This document shows, piece by piece, positions 60,101 through 63,100 of a DNA stretch of 64,000 nt. Each line of letters begins with the position of its first letter. The stretch's first letter is position 1. The stretch is taken from positions 1 to 64,000 of the forward strand of contig CAYRFE010000018.1 in the NCBI GenBank assembly GCA_964423645.1, in the 5' to 3' direction. The notes below the pieces were generated by a model. It made no database searches and had not been told where the DNA came from. It worked only from the letters and a program-made list of their open reading frames with translations. Source of the DNA: CAYRFE01 sp964423645 [NCBI: uncultured bacterium] (GTDB lineage Bacteria > Macinerneyibacteriota > Macinerneyibacteria > Macinerneyibacteriales). The translations under genes were made by a program, and so were the position numbers.

Positions 60101-63100
60101 TTGCTTAAGCAACTCTGAAGGGAAATATCCTGCGATCGCATTTGCCGCATAGGTTCCGATCGAGTCGTAGACACTCAGTGACGTCGGTGATTGTGATGAT
60201 GTATCTATTGCGGTGAAAGCATTATTATTACACCGCAGGGTAAGCCATGAGTAATTACTGAATCGCGGAATTACTCCTGTAAGTTTATTGAACGACACAT
60301 CAAATTTTTCAAGACTTGTTAGGGTCGTCACCCACGAAGGAATACTTCCCGTTAATCCCGCTTCATCTTCAGGTCCGTTCATCGGCCCCTTCGTATTTTT
60401 CAACACTAAGAGGATCGGATCATCGTTACCGCTGTCTTGGGCACCTTTTCCGCCGAGTTTTATTTCACGCAACGAACTGCATGCCGACAGATCGGGTATT
60501 GCTCCTGAGAAATAATTCGCATTAAGATCCAGTATTTCCAATGTCGTGCATAATCCTAACTCCGTAGGAATACTGCCACTGAAGTTGTTACCGCGCAGTT
60601 TGAATGTTTTCAGTTGAACAAGCTGCCCGATCTCGATCGGCAAAACACCGGTTAGTCCTACATTGGATGGATCGTCATTCTGCGGTCCTTTTGTTTTATT
60701 AGTACCCTTAGCAGCAACGCTAGACACGCCCCCGCCGTTATCTTCCTCTTCAGTACACGAAAGATCCAGATGCTCCATGTGTGTCCATTGTCCTATGGCA
60801 GACGATAGACTTCCTGTCATCGTGTGTTTCTGCAGATCAAGATATTTCAAAGCACGAAGCTCAAACAACTCCTGCGGGAACTCGCCTGTATACTCCCATT
60901 CGGGCATAACAAATTTTTCGAGTTTTGCAAGGATAAAGAATAAGTTTGGTAAAGCTCCGTACACTTTATTTTCAACATAATTGTTATAATTGTAGTCAAA
61001 TACCAATTCGCGTAACTCGGTCAAGTCGCCAATTTCTGTTGGGATTTGACCGTATAGCGTACGGAATCTCGAGAGATCAAGCGATACGACATGCCCATCC
61101 TCTATAGTAACGCCATACCAGGTATGTTCGGTCCCATAAGGGAGAAATTCGCCGTTAATTTTCCAATTTTCTTTTCCGTATAAATCATACGGGAAATTGT
61201 CATCGGTGATCGCTAAAGATTGATACAGCGCGATAAGCGCATTGCGTTCTTCTGCGGGAATCCGCATCGGTTCTATGGTAAAATCATTTCCTTCTGCTGA
61301 GCTTGTTCTACCCGACGGAGCGATAGCCTCGACATGCCACGAATAGTTGCCTACCGTAAGATTTTTAATTGCCACACCGTTCTGTCCGTATGAGACGGGA
61401 TTGATGGTCGTCACACGTGAGCCGTTGCCGAACTGTAAGCGATACTCAAATCCGGGCAGGCGTGTCCACGAAAAAAGCGCCTCGTCGCCTCTGCCGGTTA
61501 TGGTCACCAAAAGATCCGTCGCCGCAGGAGGTGTATTTGACGGTACATCATGTCGTGTAAGTACGGTCAGCGAATCGGTACCTGATGCCGACGGGGTGAA
61601 ATACAGAAGATCTTGCACGTCGTCGTAATTGACATCTGCAACAGCAGCATATTGACCTTGTGGTAGATTAAGCACCTCACGAACTGTCCATGTCGGTGTG
61701 TATACCGTCGTGATCGCAGTGCCGTTTTCCATTCTGCCACTGATCGAAACAGTCGTCGTGCCGTCTGCAGCAAGCCCATGCACTGCCACTATCGGCTGTT
61801 GCGGCACTACAAGTGTATGCGGAATTATCGAAAATGAGGCGTTCGCCCCGGTCACCGTTACCGAATGATCGAACACACACGGTGCATTCGATGTCGTAGT
61901 ACCGTAGATAATGATATTGTCCTGTCCGTCGCGGTCGTAATCGGCAACGACAATACCGCCCTGCGCGATACCATCGAGAACTGTCGCATGCACGTCAAAC
62001 CCGCCGTTACCGTTATTGATAAAAATATGTGTGCCGTCCGGCTGTGCCACAATTAAATCCGCATGTCCGTCGCGGTTGACATCATATGCACTCATGGCAG
62101 TAACAACACCCTGCAGCGCCAATGCGGTCGTCTCTGTAAAGGTATGACTATTCTCTGTCTTTGAGTATCTGTTCTCATAGACACGTATACCGAAACTGCC
62201 CGCAAGGATACTATCAGGGTATCCGTCATTATTGACATCAGCAACCGCCACGTGTGCGTCGGGAAGCGTGGCGACCACGGTGTATTCGTTACATTGATCT
62301 CGTATATCGTTATACAGTGTCACTCGGCTTGTGCCGGCAACGATCATATCTTCTTTGTTGTCACAATTGAAGTCAATCACAACACTGCGCCCGAATGGCG
62401 CACCGTCAAGCATATACGGCAATTGTGTACTTACACCGTTATTGAGGCGATACAATGAGGTACCGGGAGTACCCGCTCCGTCAAGTCCGCTTACTGCAAA
62501 CAATGAGGTATGTCCGTACGGAACAGGTGCTATCGGCGTCAGATTCGACCCTGCGACAGAATACTGCGTTGCCGTAAAACGCCCTGTAGTACACGCAACA
62601 GGCGCACACCACTCGCTTTCTTCGGCATCGTGCAATGCCTGCACACGCCAAAAATACGCGGTATCATGGGTAAGTCCGGTAATGATCATTCGATTGGAAT
62701 CAGTGACGTCCGTCGTGACGATCGTTGAAAAGTCCGCATTGCGTGCTATTTCCACACGATACTGCGATGCGCCCGCAACAATCTCCCAACGCAATTCGGG
62801 GTTGACGGTCACGGTGTGTGCAACAGGGAATTGTGCGACCGGCGCTGATAACGTGTAGGATATCGTAAAATGTTGTTCGTCACTGAATACCGACGCGGTG
62901 TGAACGGAATTGACCGCTTGCACCCGCCAATAATACGTACCGGGTTTTAAGCGCTGTACGGTGTAGGTCGGATTGTACAACAATTGTCCGTCTACACGTG
63001 TGCGCCAGCCCGAAAGCATATCCGCATCCGTGCCGATCACATCCGTCGCACCCGGCGATGTCCCCATCGTAAGTGCATATACCATTCCCGGTACTGCATC

